Positions 1 through 5,250 of a stretch of 22,527 nt of DNA are shown piece after piece. Origin of the DNA: a virus; the IMG/VR virus record IMGVR_UViG_3300009180_000235, positions 1 through 22,527 of that record. One strand, given 5' to 3'. Below the pieces are notes generated by a model. It saw nothing but the letters and a program-made list of their open reading frames with translations, was not told the origin of the DNA and searched no databases. Made by a program: the position numbers and the translations under genes. The first letter of the stretch is position 1. Every line of letters starts with the position of its first letter.

Positions 1-56
1 ATCGCCAATAGCGTCTTTTTATCGACAAGCGGTAATGCTCTAATGTTATCAATCAT
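1..56 (-). CDS. Small hypothetical protein, paralog of the next upstream gene (partial, C-terminus off the window)
   Basis: An ATG at 56 follows a good ribosome binding site (TGGAGATATT) and opens a frame with no stop before the window edge. The 18 visible residues begin MIDNIRALPLVDKK. They align with the start of the protein at 117-392 (MISYIDTIQNLPVAQKRSL): both share the pattern I-x-x-L-P-x-x-x-K-x-x-L. This suggests two tandem paralogs in one early transcription unit driven by the promoter at 426-453. Function is unknown; most of the gene is outside the window. Confidence 0.6.
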   Translation of the reverse strand, partial: MIDNIRALPLVDKKTLLA

Positions 57-68
57 AATATCTCCAAT

Positions 69-111
69 AAATTTACTAATAGCGCCTCATGGAGAAGCGC
101 TACTATAAATT
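69..111 (-). repeat. Imperfect stem-loop between two paralogous small genes
   Basis: The left arm (69-85, ending TAATAGCGC on the plus strand) is complementary to the right arm (97-111, starting GCGCTACTATAAATT), with an 11-base loop; one mismatch and one bulge interrupt the outer part. It sits in the 60-base gap between the stop at 117 and the ribosome binding site of the next gene. No T-run follows on the minus strand, so it does not look like an intrinsic terminator. An mRNA processing or stability element is possible. Confidence 0.4.
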
Positions 112-116
112 CACTA

Positions 117-392
117 TTAAGCGAAAGTGGTCACGGTACAAGCGGACGGTTTGCGGTTCGCTTTAATCGCTTTAGCGCCGGCAGGGTTGCGGAGCGCTGC
201 TAATTTTGCTTCTAGTTTAGCGATGCGCTCTGCTTTCTTAGCAAACCGCTCAGCGGCGGAATTCTGCTTACGCTCGAAATTCTGCTGGCGCAAGGTGGTA
301 ACATCTTCTTTAATCATTTCCTTTAAGGTTTTGACTAAAGAGCGCTTTTGAGCAACGGGGAGGTTCTGGATGGTGTCAATATATGAAATCAT
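117..392 (-). CDS. Small basic coiled-coil hypothetical protein (91 aa)
   Basis: The protein is rich in Lys, Arg, Ala and Glu; residues about 25-75 form heptad-like helix (for example RFAKKAERIAKLEAKLAAL), so a coiled coil is likely. The ATG at 392 has a good ribosome binding site (AAAGGAATTACC) and lies about 33 bases below a consensus sigma70 -10 box. Its N-terminus resembles that of the partial gene at 1-56, indicating duplication. Base composition is higher in G+C and in GCG words than the rest of the window, which hints at a different origin or a host-like history. I recognise no family. An early host-interaction protein is an inference from its promoter and size only. Confidence 0.7.
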   Translation of the reverse strand: MISYIDTIQNLPVAQKRSLVKTLKEMIKEDVTTLRQQNFERKQNSAAERFAKKAERIAKLEAKLAALRNPAGAKAIKANRKPSACTVTTFA

Positions 393-425
393 GGTAATTC
401 CTTTCTTTTCTGAGTTAATGAAACC

Positions 426-453
426 ATTATACAGGTTTGGCGGTATTTGTCAA
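426..453 (-). promoter_or_regulatory. Consensus sigma70 promoter
   Basis: On the minus strand TTGACA (448-453) is followed by a 16-base spacer and TATAAT (426-431). Both hexamers are perfect consensus. The base run after the -10 box (TATAATGGTT) is shared with the promoters at 7409 and 8528. It would be read by host RNA polymerase holoenzyme and drives the small genes at 392 and 56. Confidence 0.85.
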
Positions 454-757
454 CCGTTATTTGCCGCTTCGGTATGCTATTGATTTTATTGAGGATAATA
501 CTCTAGCGGATTGGTCAAGTATTATTGGCGGTGGGCGCCGTGTGGGGTAAGGCACGGAAGGTAGGCGGTGAGCGAGTGGTGGTAAGGCGGTGGTGGGTGG
601 CGTTATGAGGTAAGGCGCTGAGTGCTGGTTTATTGACAGGCAAAGCGTATGGGGCAAAGCGCTGGACTGACTGTTAAGCGGAATTTTCTGGGGTGGTCAA
701 ACTCTTGTTTCAGTAACTTTTTTCGCAGGCTATTTTTTGAAATCCAGCGCATTTTGG
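454..757 (-). terminator. Gene-poor stretch with a C-rich, G-poor (rut-like) segment on the transcribed strand
   Basis: This roughly 300-base gap holds no convincing gene. Its core (about 525-620) is extremely skewed: in 541-600 I count 34 G and 5 C on the plus strand, so minus-strand RNA would be strongly C-rich and G-poor with many YC dinucleotides (for example CCACCCACCACCGCC). That is the signature of a Rho utilisation site. It lies downstream of the long minus-strand gene series and just before the early promoter at 426-453, where a terminator would make sense. No hairpin with T-run is seen. The assignment is an inference from composition and position. Confidence 0.35.
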
Positions 758-775
758 AATTTTTTTCAGGAGCCT
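758..775 (-). repeat. Direct repeat copy A flanking the 43-aa gene
   Basis: The 18-base plus-strand string (AATTTTTTTC, then AGGAGCCT) recurs at 935-952 with a single mismatch. A second shared string, TGGAGTA(G/A)TA, lies a little to the right of each copy, so the repeated unit is probably longer with an indel. The copy overlaps the stop codon of the small gene at 774-905. Confidence 0.55.
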
Positions 776-905
776 ATCTGATTGGAGTAGTATTTTTTCC
801 TTTCAGAGATTTTCTTAAAAGTTTCTTATATAACTTCTTTTCATTACTCATATTATGTTCTAAAATAGCCTTATACATTTTTCTAATCAATTTCTTGACT
901 TTCAT
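774..905 (-). CDS. Small highly basic hypothetical protein (43 aa)
   Basis: The ATG at 905 is chosen because it follows a strong ribosome binding site (GAAAGGAAAGAA); a longer frame starting with TTG at 989 has no such support. The product begins MKVKKLIRKM and is very rich in Lys and Leu (for example KKLYKKLLRKSLKGK), so it should form an amphipathic basic helix. It might bind nucleic acid or membranes; nothing in the sequence decides. Near-identical 18-base repeats lie at its stop and just upstream of its ribosome binding site. No family recognised. Confidence 0.55.
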   Translation of the reverse strand: MKVKKLIRKMYKAILEHNMSNEKKLYKKLLRKSLKGKNTTPIR

Positions 906-934
906 TTCTTTCCTTTCGATATCGTTAACTCTAA

Positions 935-952
935 AATTTTTTTCGGGAGCCT
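935..952 (-). repeat. Direct repeat copy B flanking the 43-aa gene
   Basis: It matches 758-775 at 17 of 18 positions (AATTTTTTTCGGGAGCCT). It lies about 30 bases upstream of the start of the 43-aa gene, so the two copies bracket that gene. Confidence 0.55.
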
Positions 953-1002
953 CCTGAGTATTTCCAGTATGGAGTAATACCAGAACCAAAAGTTTCTGTG
1001 CA

Positions 1003-1473
1003 TTAGAATTGTCCTATTAGATAGATTATAGTAAATATTATACTACCCCATATAATATAAGGTAACAGAGCAAAGAATAACCACACCACAAAGATTACTG
1101 AGCCAATCACTAGAGTAGCACCAAGTATATATGGTATCGTCACAGGCCACATATACATGATACTCAGAGCAATTACACCAAAAAGTATTAGTGGTAAGGA
1201 TAGTAATCCACTCAGGTCACCTCCAGAACTTCTATTACTCCTTCTAGAACCAACAGTAGTCTTAGTGGATATCTTAGTCCATCCACCACCTAGTTTCTGA
1301 GAATAGGTGGTTCTGGTCTTACCTGTCTTATGGTTAAATGATACAGTTCTTCTCGGAGATTGTTTTGATGGTCTATTAGAATATGATTCAGTTTTGGTAC
1401 CTGTAGAGGATAATGTGGTGGTTCTTCTACTATTATTTCCAGTTTTCTTGGAAGTTCTTCGAATATTAGGCAT
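1003..1473 (-). CDS. Hypothetical membrane protein with basic Ser/Thr-rich N-terminus (156 aa)
   Basis: Residues 1-85 are hydrophilic, very basic and rich in Ser, Thr and Arg. The rest is hydrophobic, with about three candidate membrane segments near residues 90-108, 112-133 and 136-155. The positive N-terminal half suggests it stays in the cytoplasm. The ATG at 1473 has a GAGAATA binding site and overlaps the stop of the upstream gene by 8 bases, supporting translational coupling. No known family recognised; a phage membrane protein acting on the host envelope is the simplest guess. It is too long and too basic for a typical holin. Confidence 0.7.
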   Translation of the reverse strand: MPNIRRTSKKTGNNSRRTTTLSSTGTKTESYSNRPSKQSPRRTVSFNHKTGKTRTTYSQKLGGGWTKISTKTTVGSRRSNRSSGGDLSGLLSLPLILFGVIALSIMYMWPVTIPYILGATLVIGSVIFVVWLFFALLPYIIWGSIIFTIIYLIGQF

Positions 1474-1720
1474 TATTCTCTAATATATTATTATCAATGA
1501 TATTATCTCTACTATTCCAATAGGCCTCAATAATTGCTTTGGCCGAATCGGAATCAATATACACTCCTAGATTAATACTATCAGTAGCATTAGGATATAC
1601 CGTACAAACAAATTTACTTTTCATCGACATTCCCATCATAGAGGTTTCACCGATTATTCTACCACTTTCATTGGCGTATAAACAATGATACGGAGCATCT
1701 CCACCCACCCATCTTCTCAT
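1466..1720 (-). CDS. Hypothetical protein (84 aa)
   Basis: The start at 1720 has a good ribosome binding site (AAGGTAGATT) that overlaps the end of the small gene at 1724-1828. The protein begins MRRWVGGDAPYHCLYANESG and includes a hydrophilic C-terminal third rich in Asn and Asp. No membrane segment or known motif is visible. It is overlapped by 8 bases by the next gene, as is typical of this block. Function unknown. Confidence 0.65.
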   Translation of the reverse strand: MRRWVGGDAPYHCLYANESGRIIGETSMMGMSMKSKFVCTVYPNATDSINLGVYIDSDSAKAIIEAYWNSRDNIIDNNILENNA

Positions 1721-1723
1721 AAT

Positions 1724-1828
1724 CTACCTTGATCCATACAATTGCTTTTCTAGCTCTTGTATTTTTTCTAATAGTTTTAGTACCTCTTGAATAGGTACCC
1801 ATTTACCCGATATGTCTGTTGTAATCAT
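1724..1828 (-). CDS. Micro-protein (34 aa), hypothetical
   Basis: An ATG at 1828 opens a frame that ends with TAG at 1724-1726. The product begins MITTDISGKWVPIQEVLKLL and continues as a Leu/Glu/Lys-rich amphipathic helix ending in KQLYGSR. It fills the otherwise empty gap between the neighbouring genes, and its end carries the ribosome binding site of the next gene. Against it: the binding site in front (GGATAAAAGAAT) is weak, and it overlaps the upstream gene by 26 bases. Confidence 0.45.
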   Translation of the reverse strand: MITTDISGKWVPIQEVLKLLEKIQELEKQLYGSR

Positions 1829-1991
1829 ATTCTTTTATCCATTGTAAAGCATCGTTTAATTCTCTGAACCAAGGCGACAACGAATTGTTTTTTATATCTG
1901 TCCATTGATAACTTGGCACATCCTCAATTTTCCATTTGTCATTCTCAAAGTCCCATCGTGCAGTTCGGTGATGGTCTTTAATTAGAATCAT
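1803..1991 (-). CDS. Hypothetical protein (62 aa)
   Basis: The ATG at 1991 overlaps the TGA of the upstream gene in an ATGA arrangement. The product is rich in aromatic and charged residues (several Trp, Asp and Lys) and has no membrane segment or recognised motif. Start and end fit the tight spacing of the block. Function unknown. Confidence 0.6.
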   Translation of the reverse strand: MILIKDHHRTARWDFENDKWKIEDVPSYQWTDIKNNSLSPWFRELNDALQWIKEYDYNRHIG

Positions 1992-2182
1992 TTTATTTTC
2001 TTTAAATCAATTGGTGGTATACTATAAGTTCCTGATCTTGGAACGGAACATTTAGCGTAGTCTAAATCTAACGAAATCTGCTCAGTAAGTGGCCAAAAGA
2101 AATTAAATGAAAATTGATTTGAATCCTCACTTGATTGCTCTGAGGTGCTCAGGAAATAATGTGTTAAATTTGGATCGCTCAT
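1988..2182 (-). CDS. Hypothetical protein (64 aa)
   Basis: The start at 2182 has a near-ideal ribosome binding site (AAGGAGATACT). The protein is acidic in its first half and has an aromatic stretch (FSFNFFWPL, about residues 23-31) and a Pro-rich end. No family recognised. It overlaps the next gene by 4 bases, so the two are probably translated together. Confidence 0.65.
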   Translation of the reverse strand: MSDPNLTHYFLSTSEQSSEDSNQFSFNFFWPLTEQISLDLDYAKCSVPRSGTYSIPPIDLKKIK

Positions 2183-2222
2183 AGTATCTCCTTGGATGCG
2201 CCGGAAAATCGTTGAAAAAACC

Positions 2223-2456
2223 TTAGGCTTTCTGTTTGTTTCTAATAAAATCTACTATGCGTTTTGCTGTTTCTATTGTCTTTAATTTATTTTCTCTGTA
2301 TTCGTTGATTTCGTGTAATAGAGAATTCTGGTCTTGTGTGATGATGGCATCTTCGTAACCTGGATGATAAGGAGCTTCTTCGACTAATTTTTTAGATTCT
2401 TCTGCTGATACCCATGGCCAAGCCTTTTCTCTATCTTCGGTGGTAAATGTGGTCAT
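2223..2456 (-). CDS. Hypothetical protein (77 aa)
   Basis: The ATG at 2456 overlaps the stop of the GroES-like gene (ATGA). The product is a charged, mostly helical soluble protein with Trp residues near the N-terminus and a Lys-rich C-terminus. No recognised motif. A weak stem with a T-run follows its stop, but it is too short to call a terminator. Confidence 0.65.
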   Translation of the reverse strand: MTTFTTEDREKAWPWVSAEESKKLVEEAPYHPGYEDAIITQDQNSLLHEINEYRENKLKTIETAKRIVDFIRNKQKA

Positions 2457-2710
2457 TGAAAAACTCCAACGATTTCTTTTTGGTCAATAATGTAAATATC
2501 TTCGTTTTCGTATTTTGTTGGACGAGCAGCGTTCCAGTTAGGTAATACGGTATCACCAATCGAAACATCAGTTACATCCGGTCCTACAGCCAATACTTTA
2601 CCACGATTGGCTTCAGAGGGATCAGCAGAAGAAAGAATTAAACCGGATTGGGTCACTTTTTCTTTTTGAATCAATTCAAGAATTACATTTGCTTTAATAG
2701 GTTTTAACAT
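2453..2710 (-). CDS. GroES-like (10 kDa) cochaperonin
   Basis: At 85 residues it is slightly shorter than bacterial GroES (about 97). The GroES fold is evident: an early strand (IKANVILELI), a flexible segment around residues 15-33 with SGLIL in place of the mobile-loop GGIVL that docks on GroEL, then GKVLAVGPDV, SIGDTVLPNW and the closing strand ENEDIYIIDQKEIVGVF. The known role is to cap host GroEL during folding of client proteins. T4 uses gp31, a functional GroES substitute, to fold its major capsid protein; this is a direct GroES homolog rather than a gp31 look-alike by sequence. The binding site AAGGAAATAATA precedes the ATG. No GroEL is present in the window, so host GroEL is the expected partner. 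Confidence 0.88.
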   Translation of the reverse strand: MLKPIKANVILELIQKEKVTQSGLILSSADPSEANRGKVLAVGPDVTDVSIGDTVLPNWNAARPTKYENEDIYIIDQKEIVGVFQ

Positions 2711-2725
2711 TATTATTTCCTTATT

Positions 2726-3361
2726 TTATAAAATCCAAATCCATTGTGTTCTTTTTAATGCTTTTTTCTTACTTATATGATTCATAAACTGATCAATATA
2801 CATTCCTTTTCCCACATCACCGTAGTGGTCATCTACAACAATCATACTACCTTCAGATAAGCAAGGCATGATTGCAGTCAATTCAAATATATGATGTAAT
2901 GAAGATGGGTGCATATTTTTTGGATCAAAGTCAAAAGAATCTAGATACAACAAATCAATTTTACGACCTTGTTCTTTCCATATTTTTCCTTGGCGATAAA
3001 GAAAAGAAACGGAATCTTCACAATGCATATTAGCACGTTTTACATGCTTAAGACAAGTATCCACATTTTCTTGTGAAATATCGACCGAATGGAATTCACC
3101 ACCATATGTATTAACATACTCATCAAATATATCTGTGGCCTGACCATCACCTTCAAAACCATTCCATTCTTTATCTCTTGAACATCCTGTTTCTACTATA
3201 AGTGGATATTTAAAAAAACTCAAATGTTCCAACATTAAAGAAAAAGCTAAAGATCGATTTCTTGTTTTGGCAGTTTTTCGTTTTATAAAATAACTATTAT
3301 TAACAGTCATTTTACCAACATATGAAAGATTTCTTATATTTGATTGTAATGCGTATTCCAT
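2726..3361 (-). CDS. Class I SAM-dependent methyltransferase-like protein (211 aa)
   Basis: The Rossmann-type methyltransferase signature is readable: IVETGCSRD (motif I, about residues 55-63), an acidic strand end HSVDIS (about 90), CEDSVSFL (about 113), then IDLLYLDSFDFD (about 135) and SMIVVDDHYGD (about 170). The Asp-Asp-His near the last motif could bind a metal, as in several small-molecule methyltransferases of this fold. Substrate is not evident. Its position beside a GalE-type epimerase suggests a sugar or a surface polymer, but that is inference. The start at 3361 lies just after the stop of the small gene at 3365, so reinitiation is likely; no strong binding site is seen. Confidence 0.75.
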   Translation of the reverse strand: MEYALQSNIRNLSYVGKMTVNNSYFIKRKTAKTRNRSLAFSLMLEHLSFFKYPLIVETGCSRDKEWNGFEGDGQATDIFDEYVNTYGGEFHSVDISQENVDTCLKHVKRANMHCEDSVSFLYRQGKIWKEQGRKIDLLYLDSFDFDPKNMHPSSLHHIFELTAIMPCLSEGSMIVVDDHYGDVGKGMYIDQFMNHISKKKALKRTQWIWIL

Positions 3362-3364
3362 AAA

Positions 3365-3565
3365 TTAGATTACTCTTTTTTTCAATTCACGACATTGTTT
3401 AATTACTTCAACGGGTACATCTGGATGCCAACCTCCCATCAAGACATCACAATTATATCTGATTATCTGCGGCTTGTCAAATATTTTGTGGTAATCATCA
3501 TTGTTAACAAAGGCAAAGATTAGGAAATATGCGATGATGTAGCAAGAGAGTTTAAGTTCTTCCAT
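3365..3565 (-). CDS. Small protein with N-terminal hydrophobic segment (66 aa)
   Basis: Residues about 6-20 (LSCYIIAYFLIFAFV) form a hydrophobic stretch that could be a signal peptide or membrane anchor. The remainder is soluble with the segment NCDVLMGGWHPDVPVEV. It overlaps the 3' end of the epimerase gene by 46 bases, which is unusually long here, and the binding site (GAAGAA) is weak. A shorter product from the internal Met of LMGGWHPD is possible. Its stop sits 3 bases before the methyltransferase start, which supports real translation. Function unknown. Confidence 0.5.
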   Translation of the reverse strand: MEELKLSCYIIAYFLIFAFVNNDDYHKIFDKPQIIRYNCDVLMGGWHPDVPVEVIKQCRELKKRVI

Positions 3566-4386
3566 TTTAACATTTCTTCATAGGTATAGTTTCTTGTCAT
3601 TAATTTAGAAGGATTGGGTAAGTACATTGCTTCTAAATCTCCAGGTCGAGCATCCTTATATATTACCTGGAAATCCACACCATTGGTTTCTTTAAAAATA
3701 TTTACAATTTCTTTTACAGTTCTTGTGTCATTGTATGCTAAGTTTTCAATATCATTTGTAGGATTATCAATGGCTTTAATGATTGCAGAACATACATCGT
3801 TTACATGAATATATTCTCTTATACAAGAACCATCTTTTGTATTATAATTTGTTCCATATAAATCAAATGTTCCGGTTTTAGTGGCTTCACAAAGGTTGTA
3901 GAATAATCCATCCGGATTTGTAGCAGGAAATCCATCGGATCCTGTAACATTGTAAAAACGGAATATTGTATAATTGTGACATTGTTCTCTAACAATATCT
4001 TCTGCACATCGCTTAGATAATCCATAAGGTGAAATTGGATTGGAAGCAGCACCAGTCGATGCAAAAATAAAATTATAATGCTTTACATATTTTAATATAT
4101 TTTTGGTACCTATAATATTGGTATCATAATATAATGTGGGATAATCTACCGATTCACCAACACGAACCAATGCTGCAAGATGAATTATTGTATCATAAGT
4201 GTGTAATGATAACACACCATTTTTTAATTCTTGAGTATCTCTAATATCACAATCAAACTGGTGATAATCAGAAACAGAACAATAATCTAAACGATGGAGT
4301 TCTATATCAGGAAATCGTTTCTCTAACATAGCACAAAGATGTTTACCAATATAACCATTTGATCCGGTAACTAAAATTCTTTTCAT
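3520..4386 (-). CDS. NAD-dependent sugar epimerase, UDP-glucose 4-epimerase (GalE)-like
   Basis: This extended short-chain dehydrogenase has the N-terminal NAD-binding motif TGSNGYIG (residues 7-14), IHLAALVRVGES (about 68), a catalytic Thr/Ser in FASTGA and the YxxxK pair in PYGLSK. RFYNVTG and DGSCIREYIHVNDV match the GalE-specific substrate-side motifs. Length (288) is shorter than cellular GalE (about 338). GalE interconverts UDP-glucose and UDP-galactose (or the N-acetyl forms) in the cytoplasm. Specificity for one nucleotide sugar cannot be read from sequence. The start overlaps the upstream 42-aa gene by 4 bases. A role in modifying a surface glycan or a phage product is plausible with the adjacent methyltransferase. 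Confidence 0.88.
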   Translation of the reverse strand: MKRILVTGSNGYIGKHLCAMLEKRFPDIELHRLDYCSVSDYHQFDCDIRDTQELKNGVLSLHTYDTIIHLAALVRVGESVDYPTLYYDTNIIGTKNILKYVKHYNFIFASTGAASNPISPYGLSKRCAEDIVREQCHNYTIFRFYNVTGSDGFPATNPDGLFYNLCEATKTGTFDLYGTNYNTKDGSCIREYIHVNDVCSAIIKAIDNPTNDIENLAYNDTRTVKEIVNIFKETNGVDFQVIYKDARPGDLEAMYLPNPSKLMTRNYTYEEMLKWKNLNSLATSSHIS

Positions 4387-4511
4387 ATAGGCATTCCCAA
4401 ATGCTGTTTTAGTTTATTAATCAAATCTTGTATTTTTGTTCTAGCTGTACTATCTACAGGAGTCCATACAATCAAACTCTGCAACCATGTTAATAGTTCT
4501 CTAGGATCCAT
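4383..4511 (-). CDS. Micro-protein (42 aa), hypothetical
   Basis: The ATG at 4511 shares its A with the TAA of the MazG-like gene (TAATG), and its TGA overlaps the ATG of the epimerase (ATGA). This gap-free fit on both sides strongly supports a real gene. The product begins MDPRELLTWLQSLIVWTPVD and continues with a basic helix ending KQHLGMPI. It is a small soluble helical protein with no recognised family. Confidence 0.65.
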   Translation of the reverse strand: MDPRELLTWLQSLIVWTPVDSTARTKIQDLINKLKQHLGMPI

Positions 4512-4795
4512 TAGTTAAATATACTCGACCAAATTTTAAGTTTTTCTTTTTTATAAATTCTTGCTGCATTAACGGCTTCATCAGAAATATAACCTTGTTG
4601 AACCAGAATATCAATCATGGCCAATACTTGGCCAATTTCCATTTGTAGTTCTTCTAAAGTTGTACCAGATTCTTCTGTTGGCCATCTAGATTCTTCACCA
4701 AATCGAAACACCTTAGAAGCGGCTTGAATTACTTCAGCACATTCTTCTTGTAATATTAATAATGTTTCTTTAATTTTTTCATTCGTCATAATCAT
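4511..4795 (-). CDS. MazG-like nucleotide pyrophosphohydrolase family protein
   Basis: The all-alpha NTP-pyrophosphatase pattern is visible: QEECAEVIQAASKVFRFG (about residues 16-33) with the EExxE metal-binding motif, followed by LEELQMEIGQVLAMIDILV (about 47-65), which aligns with the second ExxD helix. In most members the last acidic residue of ExxD is Asp; here the aligned residue is Gln (EIGQ). Known members hydrolyse NTPs or dNTPs to NMPs plus pyrophosphate; phage versions have been proposed to alter nucleotide pools or host alarmones. The Gln may reduce activity. A second in-frame ATG at 4789 is an alternative start. The gene overlaps both neighbours. Confidence 0.75.
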   Translation of the reverse strand: MIMTNEKIKETLLILQEECAEVIQAASKVFRFGEESRWPTEESGTTLEELQMEIGQVLAMIDILVQQGYISDEAVNAARIYKKEKLKIWSSIFN

Positions 4796-5045
4796 CTTGC
4801 TTCGTTAAAAATTTTATCACAGGCAATTTATTCGCCACTTCTAAAAACGCATCTCTTTTTGATATTGCAATTACATAACAAAAATAAACACCATCTATAA
4901 TCATAATTGAGAATGGTGCAGGACCTGTCCACCATTCTTCAACAATGCATTGAATTTCATATACTTTTGCTTTTTTACATCTATTGACAAGATCATCGTA
5001 TATTTTTTTTGGATCTAATGGATCGTTTTCAATTACTTGAGGCAT
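4779..5045 (-). CDS. Hypothetical protein (88 aa)
   Basis: I chose the ATG at 5045 (MPQVIENDPL); the frame runs five codons further to a TTG at 5060 with no binding site. The product has an alpha/beta look with an EEWWTGPAPFSIMIIDGVYF core (about residues 36-55) and no membrane segment long enough to be sure of. It overlaps the upstream gene by 17 bases and the MazG-like gene by 17 bases. Function unknown. Confidence 0.65.
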   Translation of the reverse strand: MPQVIENDPLDPKKIYDDLVNRCKKAKVYEIQCIVEEWWTGPAPFSIMIIDGVYFCYVIAISKRDAFLEVANKLPVIKFLTKQDDYDE

Positions 5046-5250
5046 CAGTCCATCTTTCAATTAAGAAACTTGGTCCTTTTTTTTCTTCAGACAAAACATA
5101 TTCTTCTGCCAAATTTTCAGCTTTCATATAATCAGCAGTAACTTCTTTACTAATTATTTTATTGTTTAAATAATAAACAACTGTGTAGTTATAATCTTGT
5201 CTTTCGATAATGGCTTTTTTATCGCCATTCATAAATTTAGATAATTCCAT
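5029..5250 (-). CDS. Hypothetical protein (73 aa)
   Basis: The ATG at 5250 overlaps the TAA of the large zincin/VWA gene (TAATG), with AGGATTGATTGC upstream as a weak binding site. The product is a small soluble protein with a beta-rich middle (YNYTVVYYLNNKII, about residues 20-33). Its coupling to the large gene suggests joint expression. No known family recognised. Confidence 0.65.
   Translation of the reverse strand: MELSKFMNGDKKAIIERQDYNYTVVYYLNNKIISKEVTADYMKAENLAEEYVLSEEKKGPSFLIERWTDASSN

Noticed and set aside
25-146. ACAAGCGGT at 25-33 and ACAAGCGGA at 138-146, resembling a Pasteurellaceae DNA uptake signal
   Set aside because: Only one exact copy and one near copy in 22.5 kb, both in a GCG-rich stretch; chance is a sufficient explanation and no other evidence points to that host group.
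457-657. Minus-strand 66-aa open frame rich in Pro and Ser
   Set aside because: It simply translates the C-rich skewed segment; low complexity, no binding site, overlaps the promoter's upstream region.
630-752. Minus-strand 40-aa frame starting MRWISKNSLRKK
   Set aside because: No Shine-Dalgarno sequence in front and its end runs into the skewed segment; possible but unsupported.
649-957. Plus-strand 102-aa open frame rich in Phe and Leu
   Set aside because: It is antisense to the Lys-rich 43-aa gene and to A/T runs, which creates Phe/Leu codons; no plus-strand binding site and no other plus-strand genes exist in the window.
2203-2235. Short stem with T-run after the gene at 2223-2456, possible terminator
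   Set aside because: The stem is six base pairs including a G-U pair with a three-base loop; too weak, and the next gene lies only 40 bases away in the same direction.
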